Positions 1-8,553 of a stretch of DNA of 64,000 nucleotides are shown piece after piece. The position numbers were made by a program, and so were the translations under genes. Source of the DNA: Taibaiella lutea (GTDB lineage: Bacteria > Bacteroidota > Bacteroidia > Chitinophagales > Chitinophagaceae); NCBI RefSeq assembly GCF_008629695.1, contig NZ_VWSH01000003.1, positions 124,001 to 188,000 of the forward strand, given 5' to 3'. The notes beneath the pieces were generated by a model. It did not search any database. It was not told the DNA's origin and saw nothing but the letters and a program-made list of their open reading frames with translations. Numbering within the stretch: the first letter of the stretch is position 1; each line of letters opens with the position of its first letter.

Positions 1-479
1 GTAGTTGCCAAAATAAAAATGGCATAAGATGGTGGTTCCTCCAGTGTTTTAAGGAATGCATTGAAAGCTGCCGTGCTCAACATGTGTACCTCATCTATAA
101 TATAGATTTTGTATTTACCGTGCTGCGGTGCATAACGGACTTGTTCCGTTAAAGAACGGATATCATCCACCGAGTTGTTACTGGCGGCATCCAGTTCAAA
201 TACATTGAAAGAAGTATTGTCTTTAAAAGAAAGGCACGTACTGCATTCACCGCAGGCTTCCATGTCTGCAGTCGGATTTTCGCAATTGATAGTACGCGCC
301 AGAATACGTGCACAGGTTGTTTTACCCACACCACGCGGTCCGCAAAACAAATAAGCATGTGCTAAATGTTGGGTACGGATTGCATTTTTAAGTGTGGTGG
401 TAATATGCTGCTGTCCAACGACGGTATCAAAAGTCTGTGGGCGATATTTCCTGGCTGATACAATATACTGTTCCGACAT
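1..479 (-). CDS. dnaX: DNA polymerase III subunit gamma/tau, N-terminal part (cut by window edge)
   Basis: Clamp-loader ATPase subunit of the replicative polymerase. The visible 159 residues begin MSEQYIVSARKYRPQTF and carry the AAA+ core in order: the VVGQQHI region, Walker A GPRGVGKT, a zinc-binding cysteine cluster (C-x8-C-x2-C-x2-C type, within NCENPTADMEACGECSTC) and Walker B IIDEVHMLS, followed by the LEEPP segment. All are diagnostic of DnaX. The start is the ATG whose complement lies at 477-479. The gene runs off the left edge, so the rest of the ATPase and the tau tail are not visible. It is divergent from the lipoprotein gene at 619. Confidence 0.96.
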   Translation of the reverse strand, partial: MSEQYIVSARKYRPQTFDTVVGQQHITTTLKNAIRTQHLAHAYLFCGPRGVGKTTCARILARTINCENPTADMEACGECSTCLSFKDNTSFNVFELDAASNNSVDDIRSLTEQVRYAPQHGKYKIYIIDEVHMLSTAAFNAFLKTLEEPPSYAIFILAT

Positions 480-618
480 GGCTGCAAGTTCAGAAATTTG
501 ACGGAGATAGCAAAAATTTGAATTAATCAATATTTATACCTCATCATCCTGCATTTCATTTTCTTTAATTAATTTTAGCGCTCGTCTTTATTGAAAAAAT
601 CAATTGTTTTATTTATAA

Positions 619-1605
619 ATGAAATTCATTCCGGGTTATTGCAATACAAAATCATACTTACAACTACTTCTGTCATGTATTTTCTTTTTTTCATGTAAAA
701 AAGACATGCTTTATCCGCAGGATTCGCAGGAAATTGTAACCGGAGCAAAAAGCGATATTAACGGCATTCTTTTCATTAACGATTCCGTAGGTTATATAAT
801 CGGGGGTGAAAAATATGATTCTACTTTATTAATGACCACAAATGACGGGGGCAAAACATGGATTCGTTTTGCTTATAATGGCGAGCATCCGAAGGGAGTC
901 TTTGGCATTGCCTATGATGGCAAAAAAGTAATGGCCGGAGGTTTTGAAGGTCGCTCTTATTCACCTGTCGGAAATTCGGCAGATTGGGAAATGCGGCAGA
1001 TGCAAAATTGGGATTGGATTCAGAATATGACATTTTCGGCCCCAAATAAAGGCTTTTTAGTGACGGGTGAAGGTTATGCTTTCGGAAGAATTTACAAATT
1101 CGACACAGCATTTAATGTAAGTCTCGTCGACACTTTTGCTTATCAGTTGAGCGATATTGCGTTTGCCAATGAGCAGATTGGTTATGCCTGCGGATATGGC
1201 GCTGTTTTAAAAACCACAGATGGCGGCAACAGCTGGCAGTTACAGGATATTCAGGGCGATTTTTACAAAAGCCTGAGCGTAATGGATGCGGAAAATATAT
1301 GGGCAGTGGGTTACAACGGCAGCATTATCCATACAGCTGACGGGGGAAAACATTGGGAAAAGCAAAGAAACGGCGATAATCCATTAATTTCAAAATACAG
1401 ATTCAGAGACGTGGTGTTCAAAAACAAAGAAATAGGATATGCTGCAGGAGACAAAGGCCTTATTGTTAAAACGGTCGACGGTGGAATACATTGGTCTTTA
1501 TTTAAAGAGGTTACAAATGAAGATTTAAAATGTATTACATTAAAATCCGATGGCAGCCTGTGGATTGGCGGTTCAAACGGATTTGTTTTACACATAACAG
1601 AATAA
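619..1605 (+). CDS. Lipoprotein with YCF48/BNR-type beta-propeller repeats
   Basis: 328 residues. An N-terminal hydrophobic stretch ends in a lipobox-like FFFSC followed by KKD, suggesting an exported lipoprotein. The body contains at least four Asp-box motifs of the form T-x-D-G-G-x-x-W (TNDGGKTWIRF, TTDGGNSWQLQ, HTADGGKHWEKQ, TVDGGIHWSLF), which mark the sialidase-like/YCF48 beta-propeller fold. In plants and cyanobacteria YCF48 helps assemble photosystem II; in Bacteroidota such proteins are common surface or periplasmic propellers of unknown role, so no enzymatic activity is claimed. It is followed 71 bp later by a second small lipoprotein on the same strand. Confidence 0.8.
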   Translation: MKFIPGYCNTKSYLQLLLSCIFFFSCKKDMLYPQDSQEIVTGAKSDINGILFINDSVGYIIGGEKYDSTLLMTTNDGGKTWIRFAYNGEHPKGVFGIAYDGKKVMAGGFEGRSYSPVGNSADWEMRQMQNWDWIQNMTFSAPNKGFLVTGEGYAFGRIYKFDTAFNVSLVDTFAYQLSDIAFANEQIGYACGYGAVLKTTDGGNSWQLQDIQGDFYKSLSVMDAENIWAVGYNGSIIHTADGGKHWEKQRNGDNPLISKYRFRDVVFKNKEIGYAAGDKGLIVKTVDGGIHWSLFKEVTNEDLKCITLKSDGSLWIGGSNGFVLHITE

Positions 1606-1676
1606 TTACCCAATATTTAGATAACTTTATGCGTCTATACCATTACTAATCAAATTAAAAAGTTCAGAAAATTCTT

Positions 1677-1982
1677 ATGAAGAAGATTTCGATTTTATTA
1701 GGTGCTGCCTTAATCTTTTTAGGTGCTTGTACAAAACATGACCAAAACAGGAATACGGCTCAGATTACCGGCTATGCTACAACAGCAGATCCATGTAGCG
1801 GAGGCTTTACCATTAAAGTTACAGATGACGACGACAAAGGTAATTTGGTAGCAAAAACTTTACCTGCCGAGGCAGGCATTACACAATATTCCGTTTTTCC
1901 GATAAATGTGGAAATTGATTATACACAAGACGATAAAACCTGCGAAAGCCTTATTACGGTTACGCGCGTAAGAAAATTATAA
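1677..1982 (+). CDS. Small lipoprotein, function unknown
   Basis: 101 residues. It has a classic lipoprotein signal (MKKISILLGAALIFLGAC, Cys at about residue 18) followed by a polar mature part with an acidic cluster (VTDDDDKG) and two cysteines (DPC, KTC) that could form a disulfide. No family was recognised. It sits between the propeller lipoprotein and the ECF sigma gene and may be co-transcribed with either. Confidence 0.7.
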   Translation: MKKISILLGAALIFLGACTKHDQNRNTAQITGYATTADPCSGGFTIKVTDDDDKGNLVAKTLPAEAGITQYSVFPINVEIDYTQDDKTCESLITVTRVRKL

Positions 1983-2052
1983 AAAAACGGAAGATCTGTA
2001 AGCGAATGTAGAGACTCAATAAAGGATAAACAGCAAAAGCAGCGAGGTTTAG

Positions 2053-2637
2053 ATGCCCGAATATACTGAACAGGATATTATTGAAGGTTGCCGACGTAAT
2101 GATCGTTTGCTTCAGGAACATCTGTACAAAAAATACTACAGCTTGTTCCTGAAACTTTGTGCTCGTTACGCAAGAGATTTATATGATGCGGAACAATTAT
2201 TACAGGATGGTTTTTTGAAGATATTTAACCATATCAAAGATTATGCCGGTTCGGGTTCTTTTGAAGGTTGGATGAGAAGGGTGATAGTCAATACATGCCT
2301 GGATTATTTGAAGAGTAAGTATTTAAAAAATGCAATGCAACTTCATTTTCCAAATGAAATGGCCGAATCACCCAAATTTGTTACAGACAATACAGCGCTT
2401 GATAAGATTGCAATGAAAGATCTTTTAGGTATTATTCAAAAATTACCGCCCATGAGCAGAACAGTTTTCAACCTGTTTGTGTTTGATGGGTACAGCCACA
2501 AAGAGATAGGAAAATTATTAGACATGAGTGAGGGGACATCTCAATGGCACGTGAACAATGCCCGTAAAAACCTTCAGCAAATCATTATAGCAAATCAAAA
2601 AAAAGAGAATAAATATTATGAGCAAAAACGAATTTGA
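2053..2637 (+). CDS. ECF-type RNA polymerase sigma factor
   Basis: 194 residues, the usual length for an extracytoplasmic-function sigma-70 factor. Region 2 is visible around residues 25-90 (YSLFLKLCARYARDLYDAEQ, then DGFLKIFNHIKDY, then FEGWMRRVIVNTCLDYL). Region 4.2 is a helix-turn-helix near residues 135-180 (LPPMSRTVFNLFVFDGYSHKE, then EGTSQWHVNNARKNLQQ, the usual SEGTSK.H...AR..L pattern). It would direct RNA polymerase to a small regulon in response to an envelope signal. The last 20 bases overlap the start of the next gene in another frame, implying translational coupling and making the downstream protein the natural regulatory partner. The target regulon is not visible. Confidence 0.93.
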   Translation: MPEYTEQDIIEGCRRNDRLLQEHLYKKYYSLFLKLCARYARDLYDAEQLLQDGFLKIFNHIKDYAGSGSFEGWMRRVIVNTCLDYLKSKYLKNAMQLHFPNEMAESPKFVTDNTALDKIAMKDLLGIIQKLPPMSRTVFNLFVFDGYSHKEIGKLLDMSEGTSQWHVNNARKNLQQIIIANQKKENKYYEQKRI

Positions 2638-3979
2638 TGCGTTGCTCTTAAAAAAACTTCAGGAAGAAGCGTTTGAGTACAATCCGGAAAGTTGGAAACA
2701 ACTATCGGACAAACTCAATATTGCCATGCCTGTAAATGAGGAAATTACATCTTTTGATACGCTTCTTGTAGCAAAGCTTCAGGAAGAAAATTTTGAGTAC
2801 AACCCTAAAAGCTGGAATCAATTAGCTGAAAAACTTGACAATAAAGTTCCTGAAAGTAAGCCTGTAATGCCTTTCCCATTAAGAAAATGGGGCATTGCCA
2901 TCGGAACTGCAGCTGCAATAGTTGTTGCTGTCGGATTAGCCGTTAAATTCAATAACCCTGATAATAAGATCGAGACAAATAATCCTGCTGTTGTAAAAAA
3001 CACAACATCGGGACAGCAAGTACCGGAAATTTCGCAACAACAGAACGAAGCACAACAGAATCAACCTGTAACAAATCCGGTGCCTTCTCAATCAATGGCG
3101 CAACAATCCCAATCAGGACAAATTCATAACAGCAATATTTTATCCAATCTGCCTGTTGCAAATAATCAGAATGCGGTTTTAAACCCTAACAATAATCAGC
3201 CGGTAATAACGGTACCTGAAAATAAAGCAGAAGCAGTTCAGACACCGAATGCTCCTGTAATTGTTAAAGCACAAACAAATGAAGTTAATACCATTAATAA
3301 AGAAATAACTGCCCCGGCAAAGCAGGAAAGCAATTCCGGTTATATTGCTCAAAATCAATCTAATCATTCATGGCCCGTATCGGAATATGGTACTCCTGCT
3401 CCATCAAAACCCAAGACAAATATTTCTTTCGGTGGCGGCGTTAATTATGGCAACATCAATACAGGCTACACAGCAGGCATCAGTGTTAAAAGAAAAATCG
3501 GCAGCGACTTCTTTGTTGACGGAACTGTTGCTATGATGTATAATAACAATGCCAATAATGTTGCCGCTAACAATGGCCCTTCGGTAAATCCTGCAGGCAC
3601 GGCAGCCAGACCATCCAGCAGCTCTATCAATAGCTTTAGCACACCGGCTTTGGATCCTATTCAGAAATTGTATTATGTACAGATGAATCCATCATTCGGT
3701 TATCAGATAGAAGATAAGATAGCGCTTAGCGTAGGTGGTGACTTCCAGAAAATGCTCAACAAAAAAGATGAAATTGTTCAGCCCGACAACAATAACACCA
3801 AAATATTTCCGACAATGGATATTGGGCTGACTACCAAATCCGAGTTTATTATTTCTCCGAATCTTCAGGCAGGCCTGGTTTACAGAGAAGGCTTGAACAA
3901 TCTTTTCAAGGGCGACGCTCCTTATGTTAACAGACGCTACGTACAGGTTCAGTTTAAGTATAATATTCCTTTGAGGTAG
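2618..3979 (+). CDS. Predicted envelope-spanning partner of the ECF sigma factor (cytosolic repeats, TM helix, low-complexity linker, barrel-like domain)
   Basis: 453 residues in four blocks. Residues 6-36 and 46-76 are two copies of one motif (FDxLLxxKLQEExFEYNP, then SWxQLxxKL). Residues about 91-110 form a single membrane helix (WGIAIGTAAAIVVAVGLAV) preceded by basic residues (PLRK), so the repeats should be cytosolic. Residues about 112-267 are a Gln/Asn/Pro-rich linker. Residues about 268-453 alternate polar and hydrophobic residues with glycines like an outer-membrane beta-barrel and end YVQVQFKYNIPLR. The start overlaps the sigma gene by 20 bases, so I infer an anti-sigma role. The barrel assignment is weaker than the TM assignment; a soluble periplasmic beta-domain is the alternative. 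Confidence 0.72.
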   Translation: MSKNEFDALLLKKLQEEAFEYNPESWKQLSDKLNIAMPVNEEITSFDTLLVAKLQEENFEYNPKSWNQLAEKLDNKVPESKPVMPFPLRKWGIAIGTAAAIVVAVGLAVKFNNPDNKIETNNPAVVKNTTSGQQVPEISQQQNEAQQNQPVTNPVPSQSMAQQSQSGQIHNSNILSNLPVANNQNAVLNPNNNQPVITVPENKAEAVQTPNAPVIVKAQTNEVNTINKEITAPAKQESNSGYIAQNQSNHSWPVSEYGTPAPSKPKTNISFGGGVNYGNINTGYTAGISVKRKIGSDFFVDGTVAMMYNNNANNVAANNGPSVNPAGTAARPSSSSINSFSTPALDPIQKLYYVQMNPSFGYQIEDKIALSVGGDFQKMLNKKDEIVQPDNNNTKIFPTMDIGLTTKSEFIISPNLQAGLVYREGLNNLFKGDAPYVNRRYVQVQFKYNIPLR

Positions 3980-4019
3980 AAGAAAATTATTACTTGCCGA
4001 AAATTATCAACTTTGGATA

Positions 4020-4238
4020 ATGAAAATAGAACTTCAATATGTAAATGACATTCATGGGGAAACACAGGCCGTACAACTACCTTTGACAGATTGGGAAAAG
4101 ATTTTGAACAAGCTGAAAAAATATGAACAGGCCCTTAAACTTAAGTCAGACCTTAAAGAAGCGTTTGAACAGGTATCACATCTTAGAAAAACAAAAGGAC
4201 CTAAGCAAACTCTAAATGATTTTTTGAATGAGCTTTAG
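4020..4238 (+). CDS. Small conserved protein, antitoxin-like, function unknown
   Basis: 72 residues, charged and mostly helical: a short beta start (MKIELQYVNDIHGETQAVQL), a segment PLTDWEKILNKLKKYEQALK, and a tail ending TLNDFLNEL. The layout resembles small Bacteroidota proteins that usually precede a RelE/ParE-type toxin, but no toxin reading frame follows here; the next gene is lysS. It could therefore be an orphan antitoxin or an unrelated small protein. It begins 40 bp after the sigma-partner gene. Confidence 0.55.
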   Translation: MKIELQYVNDIHGETQAVQLPLTDWEKILNKLKKYEQALKLKSDLKEAFEQVSHLRKTKGPKQTLNDFLNEL

Positions 4239-4333
4239 TTTAATCCCAAGCGAGAACATTATTAAAACATTATAGTTCAGGTTATTTTTCCATTACAGTT
4301 ATAGGTGCGGCCTTCCGGCATGCACCTTATTTT

Positions 4334-4369
4334 TTTGATATCACATAAGCCATACATTCCGTACTTTTG
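4334..4369 (+). promoter_or_regulatory. Putative lysS promoter
   Basis: TTTG at 4334-4337 and TACTTTTG at 4362-4369 match the Bacteroidota -33 (TTTG) and -7 (TAnnTTTG) elements. The 24-nt spacer is a little longer than usual. Transcription would start near 4376, inside the longer reading frame that begins at 4305, which supports choosing the ATG at 4407 for lysS. Confidence 0.5.
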
Positions 4370-4406
4370 CAGCCATATTTATAAAAAACATTACATTCAA
4401 CTGATT

Positions 4407-5924
4407 ATGCAAACAACACTAAGCGAACAGGAATTGGTTCGCAGAGAGAAACTTTCCAGATTGCAGGCAGCAGGTATTGATCCATACCCCGCCCCTTTGT
4501 ATCCTGTGACACACCATTCTGCCGATATAAAGGCAGCGTTTACAGAAGAAAATAAGGAAGCATTCAGTAAGGTTTGCGTGGCAGGAAGAATTGTAAGCAT
4601 CAATGATAAAGGAAAAGTATTTTTCATAAAAATCCAGGACAGCAAAGGAATTTTTCAATTGTATGTAAAACGCGATGAGCTTTGTCCTGACGAGGATAAA
4701 TCTTTCTGGGAAAATGTAGTGAAACATGGCCTGGATTTAGGCGACATTATCGGCGCAACAGGCTATGTCTTTATTACAAAAACAGGAGAAACTTCTCTTC
4801 ATACAGAAACAATCACCTTACTTTCAAAATCATTGAAACCTTTGCCGGTTGTGAAACGCGACGAAGACGGCAATGTTCACGATGCGGTTACTGACCCTGA
4901 ATTCCGCTACCGTCAACGTTATGCGGATCTGATAGTTACTGATGGCGTTAAAGAAACTTTTGTGAAAATCACAAAGATGAAAAACGCTATCCGTGAATAT
5001 CTGAACCAGCAAGGAGCATTGGAAGTAGATACCCCTGTATTGCAAAGCATTCCGGGCGGTGCTGCTGCGCGTCCTTTTATCACGCATCACAATGCATTGG
5101 ACATTCCTTTGTATTTGCGTATTGCAAATGAACTTTACCTGAAACGCCTGATAGTAGGCGGTTTCGACTTTGTATATGAGTTCAGCCGTAACTTCCGTAA
5201 TGAAGGTATGGACAGAACGCACAATCCGGAATTTACGGTATTGGAGTTCTACGTTGCCTATAAAGACTATTACTGGATGATGGAAACAACCGAGCAAATG
5301 TTGGAAAAAGTAGCGCTCGCTACCAATGATACAACCGTTGCAAAAGTTGGTGAAAATGAAATCAACTTCAAAGCGCCTTATGCCCGCGTAAGCATTTATG
5401 ATGCTATCAAAGAGCATACAGGCTTTGATATAAGCGAAATGGACGAAGCAGGTTTGCGTGATGTCTGCAAGCAATTGAATATACCTGTTGCACCAAGCAT
5501 GGGACGTGGTAAATTGATTGATGAAATCTTCGGAGAGAAATGCGAAAGCAATTATATCCAACCGACATTTATCATCGACTACCCTATCGAAATGAGCCCG
5601 CTGACTAAAAAGCACAGAACCAAAGCCGGATTGGTAGAGCGTTTCGAACTTATGGTTAACGGCAAGGAAGTGGCAAATGCATACAGCGAGTTGAATGACC
5701 CGATTGAACAGCGCGAACGTTTTGAAGACCAGCTGAGCCTTATGGAAAGAGGTGATGATGAAGCTATGTTCATCGACCATGATTTCTTACGTGCACTGGA
5801 ATATGGTATGCCACCAACTGCCGGTATCGGTTTTGGAATTGACCGTCTGGCAATGATGCTTACCGGCCAATCTTCCATTCAGGATGTATTGTTCTTCCCG
5901 CAAATGCGCCCGGAAAAAGGATAA
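4407..5924 (+). CDS. lysS: Lysine--tRNA ligase (class II)
   Basis: 505 residues, the normal length. It charges tRNA-Lys in the cytosol. The N-terminal OB-fold anticodon-binding domain runs to about residue 160 (VAGRIVSINDKGKVFFIKIQ). Class II catalytic motifs follow: motif 2 FRNEGMDRTHNPEFT and motif 3 GIGFGIDRLAMMLTG near the end; RTKAGLVERFE and NGKEVANAYSELNDP are also typical of LysRS. The frame is open upstream to an ATG at 4305, but homology starts at MQTTLSEQELVRREKL and a promoter lies between the two ATGs, so 4407 is preferred. A strong terminator follows. Confidence 0.97.
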   Translation: MQTTLSEQELVRREKLSRLQAAGIDPYPAPLYPVTHHSADIKAAFTEENKEAFSKVCVAGRIVSINDKGKVFFIKIQDSKGIFQLYVKRDELCPDEDKSFWENVVKHGLDLGDIIGATGYVFITKTGETSLHTETITLLSKSLKPLPVVKRDEDGNVHDAVTDPEFRYRQRYADLIVTDGVKETFVKITKMKNAIREYLNQQGALEVDTPVLQSIPGGAAARPFITHHNALDIPLYLRIANELYLKRLIVGGFDFVYEFSRNFRNEGMDRTHNPEFTVLEFYVAYKDYYWMMETTEQMLEKVALATNDTTVAKVGENEINFKAPYARVSIYDAIKEHTGFDISEMDEAGLRDVCKQLNIPVAPSMGRGKLIDEIFGEKCESNYIQPTFIIDYPIEMSPLTKKHRTKAGLVERFELMVNGKEVANAYSELNDPIEQRERFEDQLSLMERGDDEAMFIDHDFLRALEYGMPPTAGIGFGIDRLAMMLTGQSSIQDVLFFPQMRPEKG

Positions 5925-5937
5925 TAACGAATCAAAC

Positions 5938-5976
5938 AAAATCCTGTTAAGCCTGCGTAGCTTGACAGGATTTTTT
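5938..5976 (+). terminator. Rho-independent terminator of lysS
   Basis: The sequence AATCCTGTTAAGC pairs with GCTTGACAGGATT (one G-T wobble) around a 7-nt loop and runs into six T residues. It lies 14 bases after the lysS stop. Confidence 0.85.
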
Positions 5977-6069
5977 ATTTGAACCACATCTGTAAGATAA
6001 ATCCGCTTTTACATCTGATACAACGGAATAAGATTATCTTGCTTCTTATTATAAAATGAATCGCTGAAA

Positions 6070-7017
6070 ATGTTGCCTTCTATAAAAAATCTTTGCCCCG
6101 CTTTATTGCTTCTTATTGTCAGCATGCTTTCTTTTCGTGCGCATGCACAAAAGAAAGAATATATATTGACAGGCTATATGGGCGTGCAAGGTGGTGAATC
6201 TTTCCATTATGACATGAAGCTGAAAGATTCTGCGGGCAATATGCTGAGCGGTTACGCAAACACTTATTCCAAACCTGAAAATAATGTGAGGGCATACGTC
6301 GTAGCTGAAATAGACCGCGATGCAAGGACTATCCACATAAGGGAGAACACTATTGTAGAGAACAATTATTTTGTAAGCGAATACATCATCTGCCTTGTAG
6401 AGGCAAACCTTAAATTTTCCGGCACGGAGAAAACATTATCAGGGCCACTTATAACCATGACAGCCGGAAACGGCGCCAATTGCAGCAAGGGAAGCATCAC
6501 TTTTTCTGACATGAATGAAATAAATGCATTGTTCAATCCTGCTGCTAAAGCAGCACCTCCCGCTGCTGTAACAACCGTTCCTAAAACAACGCCCAAACCA
6601 CTCAAAATCGTTTATGATACGGCAAGCAAAAGCAAGCTCGTTATCGCAAGTCAGGTACCTGTTGTTCCGACGCAGGTAATCATCACTGAAGGTAAAGACA
6701 AGACTTATAACTGGAATAGTGATGAGGTAATATTAACTATATGGGATGGCAATACGGAAGACGGTGATAAAGTAACGATATCTTACAACGGCAATCCTGT
6801 TATAAAGGATTACGTACTTACGAAAAAGCAAAAGGAAATAAAATTACCTATTGGCGGTAATGAATTAAACATCATAAGCATCCAGGCTATTAATGAAGGA
6901 GGAGAGCCGCCCAATACTGCAAACATTACCATCAAAGACGGCGATACCGCGTATGATATTATTGCACACAATACCTTTGGTAAGACGGCTTTAATTAAAA
7001 TCAGGAAAAAGCTGTAG
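6070..7017 (+). CDS. Secreted protein with C-terminal beta-domain, function unknown
   Basis: 315 residues. A signal peptide ends at about residue 26 (FRAHAQ-KK). The first half (about 30-160) is a beta-rich region of unknown family. A Pro/Ala/Thr linker (about 165-185) leads to a C-terminal module with the pattern WDGNTEDGDKVTISYNG, AINEGGEPPNTA and IKDGD. I know this module from Bacteroidota OmpA-like and lipoprotein tails, where it is thought to be structural. Probably periplasmic or outer-membrane associated. It is 36 bp upstream of the aminopeptidase gene, but a palindrome over a -7 box separates them. Confidence 0.7.
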   Translation: MLPSIKNLCPALLLLIVSMLSFRAHAQKKEYILTGYMGVQGGESFHYDMKLKDSAGNMLSGYANTYSKPENNVRAYVVAEIDRDARTIHIRENTIVENNYFVSEYIICLVEANLKFSGTEKTLSGPLITMTAGNGANCSKGSITFSDMNEINALFNPAAKAAPPAAVTTVPKTTPKPLKIVYDTASKSKLVIASQVPVVPTQVIITEGKDKTYNWNSDEVILTIWDGNTEDGDKVTISYNGNPVIKDYVLTKKQKEIKLPIGGNELNIISIQAINEGGEPPNTANITIKDGDTAYDIIAHNTFGKTALIKIRKKL

Positions 7018-7020
7018 GAA

Positions 7021-7047
7021 TATTATTTTTGCGTACGCAAATAATAA
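7021..7047 (+). promoter_or_regulatory. Putative promoter -7 box inside a 14-bp palindrome, upstream of pepA
   Basis: TATTTTTG at 7024-7031 is an exact TAnnTTTG -7 element. It overlaps the perfect palindrome TTTGCGTACGCAAA (7028-7041), whose AT-rich flanks (ATTATT and TAATAAT) extend the symmetry imperfectly. The position suggests either an operator covering the promoter or a small terminator for the upstream gene. Confidence 0.35.
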
Positions 7048-7053
7048 TGTTTT

Positions 7054-8481
7054 ATGTTTCTAAAGATTGCCAAAGTACCCAAAGGACATTCCGTTTTTAT
7101 CATTGATAATATTTCACAATTAAAGACACTTTCTTTTTCAAAAGAAGAAACAGTCTTTGCGGAGCAGCAAATCAAAAATGATAGAGGCATCATTCTCATC
7201 AATCACCTGGATGTTCAGTTGTTCATCGTTTATGTCAATCCTGAAAAGGAAAACTATCTCACAAAAGAGCTTTTGCGTAAACGTGGAGCTGCTTTGCAAT
7301 TGCAGCTTACAGCATTATCTATAAAAGAAGTTGTCATTACCAATTGCGGGAAAGAACCTATGGCCGCATACCATGTTGTGGAAGGCCTGGTATTGGCAAA
7401 CTACCAATTCCTGAAATATAAGGCGGATGCAAAAAAGCTTGCCAATTCCCTGAATGAAATTGCATTCGACAAACAAAGTATTACACTAAAAGATTTAAAG
7501 CAGTTACAAGCTATATGCGATGCTATTTATCATGTTCGGAATCTTGTAAATGAGCCGCTAAGCTATCTTACAGCAGAACAACTTGCGCAGGAAATAGGCA
7601 ACCTTGGTAAAGAGGCGGGTTTTAAGGTAAGTGTTTTAGGCAAGGCCAAGTTGGAACAAATGAAGATGAATGGATTGCTTGCGGTTAATAAAGGCAGCAT
7701 CTTACCTCCTACATTCACCATTATGGAACACAGGCCCACAAAGGCTATCAATAAGAAACCGATTGTACTGGTGGGTAAAGGCATCGTATATGATACCGGC
7801 GGTTTGAGCCTGAAGCCTACGCTTAATTCGATGGATAAGATGAAGAGCGATATGGGTGGTGCGGCATTGGTTACAGGTGTCATGTATGTAGCGGCACAAC
7901 TGGATTTGCCTTTACACCTTATTGCTTTGGTACCCGCAACGGAAAACCGCCCGGGAGAAAATGCTTATGTGCCGGGCGATGTAATTACGATGTACAGCGG
8001 AACCACTGTTGAAGTGCTGAATACGGATGCCGAAGGCAGAATGGTGCTTGCAGATGCATTGCATTATGCAAAAAAATACAATCCTGAACTGGTTATAGAT
8101 TTCGCAACCCTTACCGGAGCTGCATCACAGGCTGTTGCAGACGTGGCGATGGTTGCCATGGGAACGGCAGATATTTCGGTAAAAAGTAAAATGCACATCA
8201 GCGGGTACAATCAATATGAAAGATTAATAGAATACCCCTTATGGAGTGAATACGGAGAAATGATTAAATCGGATATTGCAGATCTGAAGAACGTGGGTGG
8301 CCCGAGAGGCGGTGCTATTACTGCAGGAAAATTTCTGGAACATTTCACCGATTATCCATGGATGCATTTTGACATTGCAGGCGTTTCCCATCATGATACA
8401 AGGAAAGATTACAGAACCGCGGGGGCTACGGCGTATGGGTTGCGCATGATGATTGATTTTTTGTTGAATTATGGGAAGTAA
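7054..8481 (+). CDS. Leucyl aminopeptidase, peptidase family M17
   Basis: 475 residues. A cytosolic two-metal exopeptidase that removes N-terminal residues from peptides. The catalytic C-terminal domain has the metal and catalytic residues of M17: K242 and D247 in VGKGIVYDTGG, D266 in MKSDMGG, and D325/E327 in the signature NTDAEGR (323-329), followed by the typical FATLTGA. The N-terminal domain (about 1-160) is divergent, as is usual. No signal peptide. Together with the S46 peptidase next door it fits a peptide-feeding lifestyle. Confidence 0.93.
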   Translation: MFLKIAKVPKGHSVFIIDNISQLKTLSFSKEETVFAEQQIKNDRGIILINHLDVQLFIVYVNPEKENYLTKELLRKRGAALQLQLTALSIKEVVITNCGKEPMAAYHVVEGLVLANYQFLKYKADAKKLANSLNEIAFDKQSITLKDLKQLQAICDAIYHVRNLVNEPLSYLTAEQLAQEIGNLGKEAGFKVSVLGKAKLEQMKMNGLLAVNKGSILPPTFTIMEHRPTKAINKKPIVLVGKGIVYDTGGLSLKPTLNSMDKMKSDMGGAALVTGVMYVAAQLDLPLHLIALVPATENRPGENAYVPGDVITMYSGTTVEVLNTDAEGRMVLADALHYAKKYNPELVIDFATLTGAASQAVADVAMVAMGTADISVKSKMHISGYNQYERLIEYPLWSEYGEMIKSDIADLKNVGGPRGGAITAGKFLEHFTDYPWMHFDIAGVSHHDTRKDYRTAGATAYGLRMMIDFLLNYGK

Positions 8482-8553
8482 ACCCCAACCCAGAGCTTCG
8501 CTCGTAACCTATCGGTTACCCCAAAGGGGAAGGGGACGCGGGAAAAAAGCTAT

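Noticed and set aside
4830-5780. Long 316-codon open frame on the minus strand
   Set aside because: It is fully antisense to lysS, is rich in Cys/Phe/Ile runs with no domain pattern, and arises from the codon use of the real gene.
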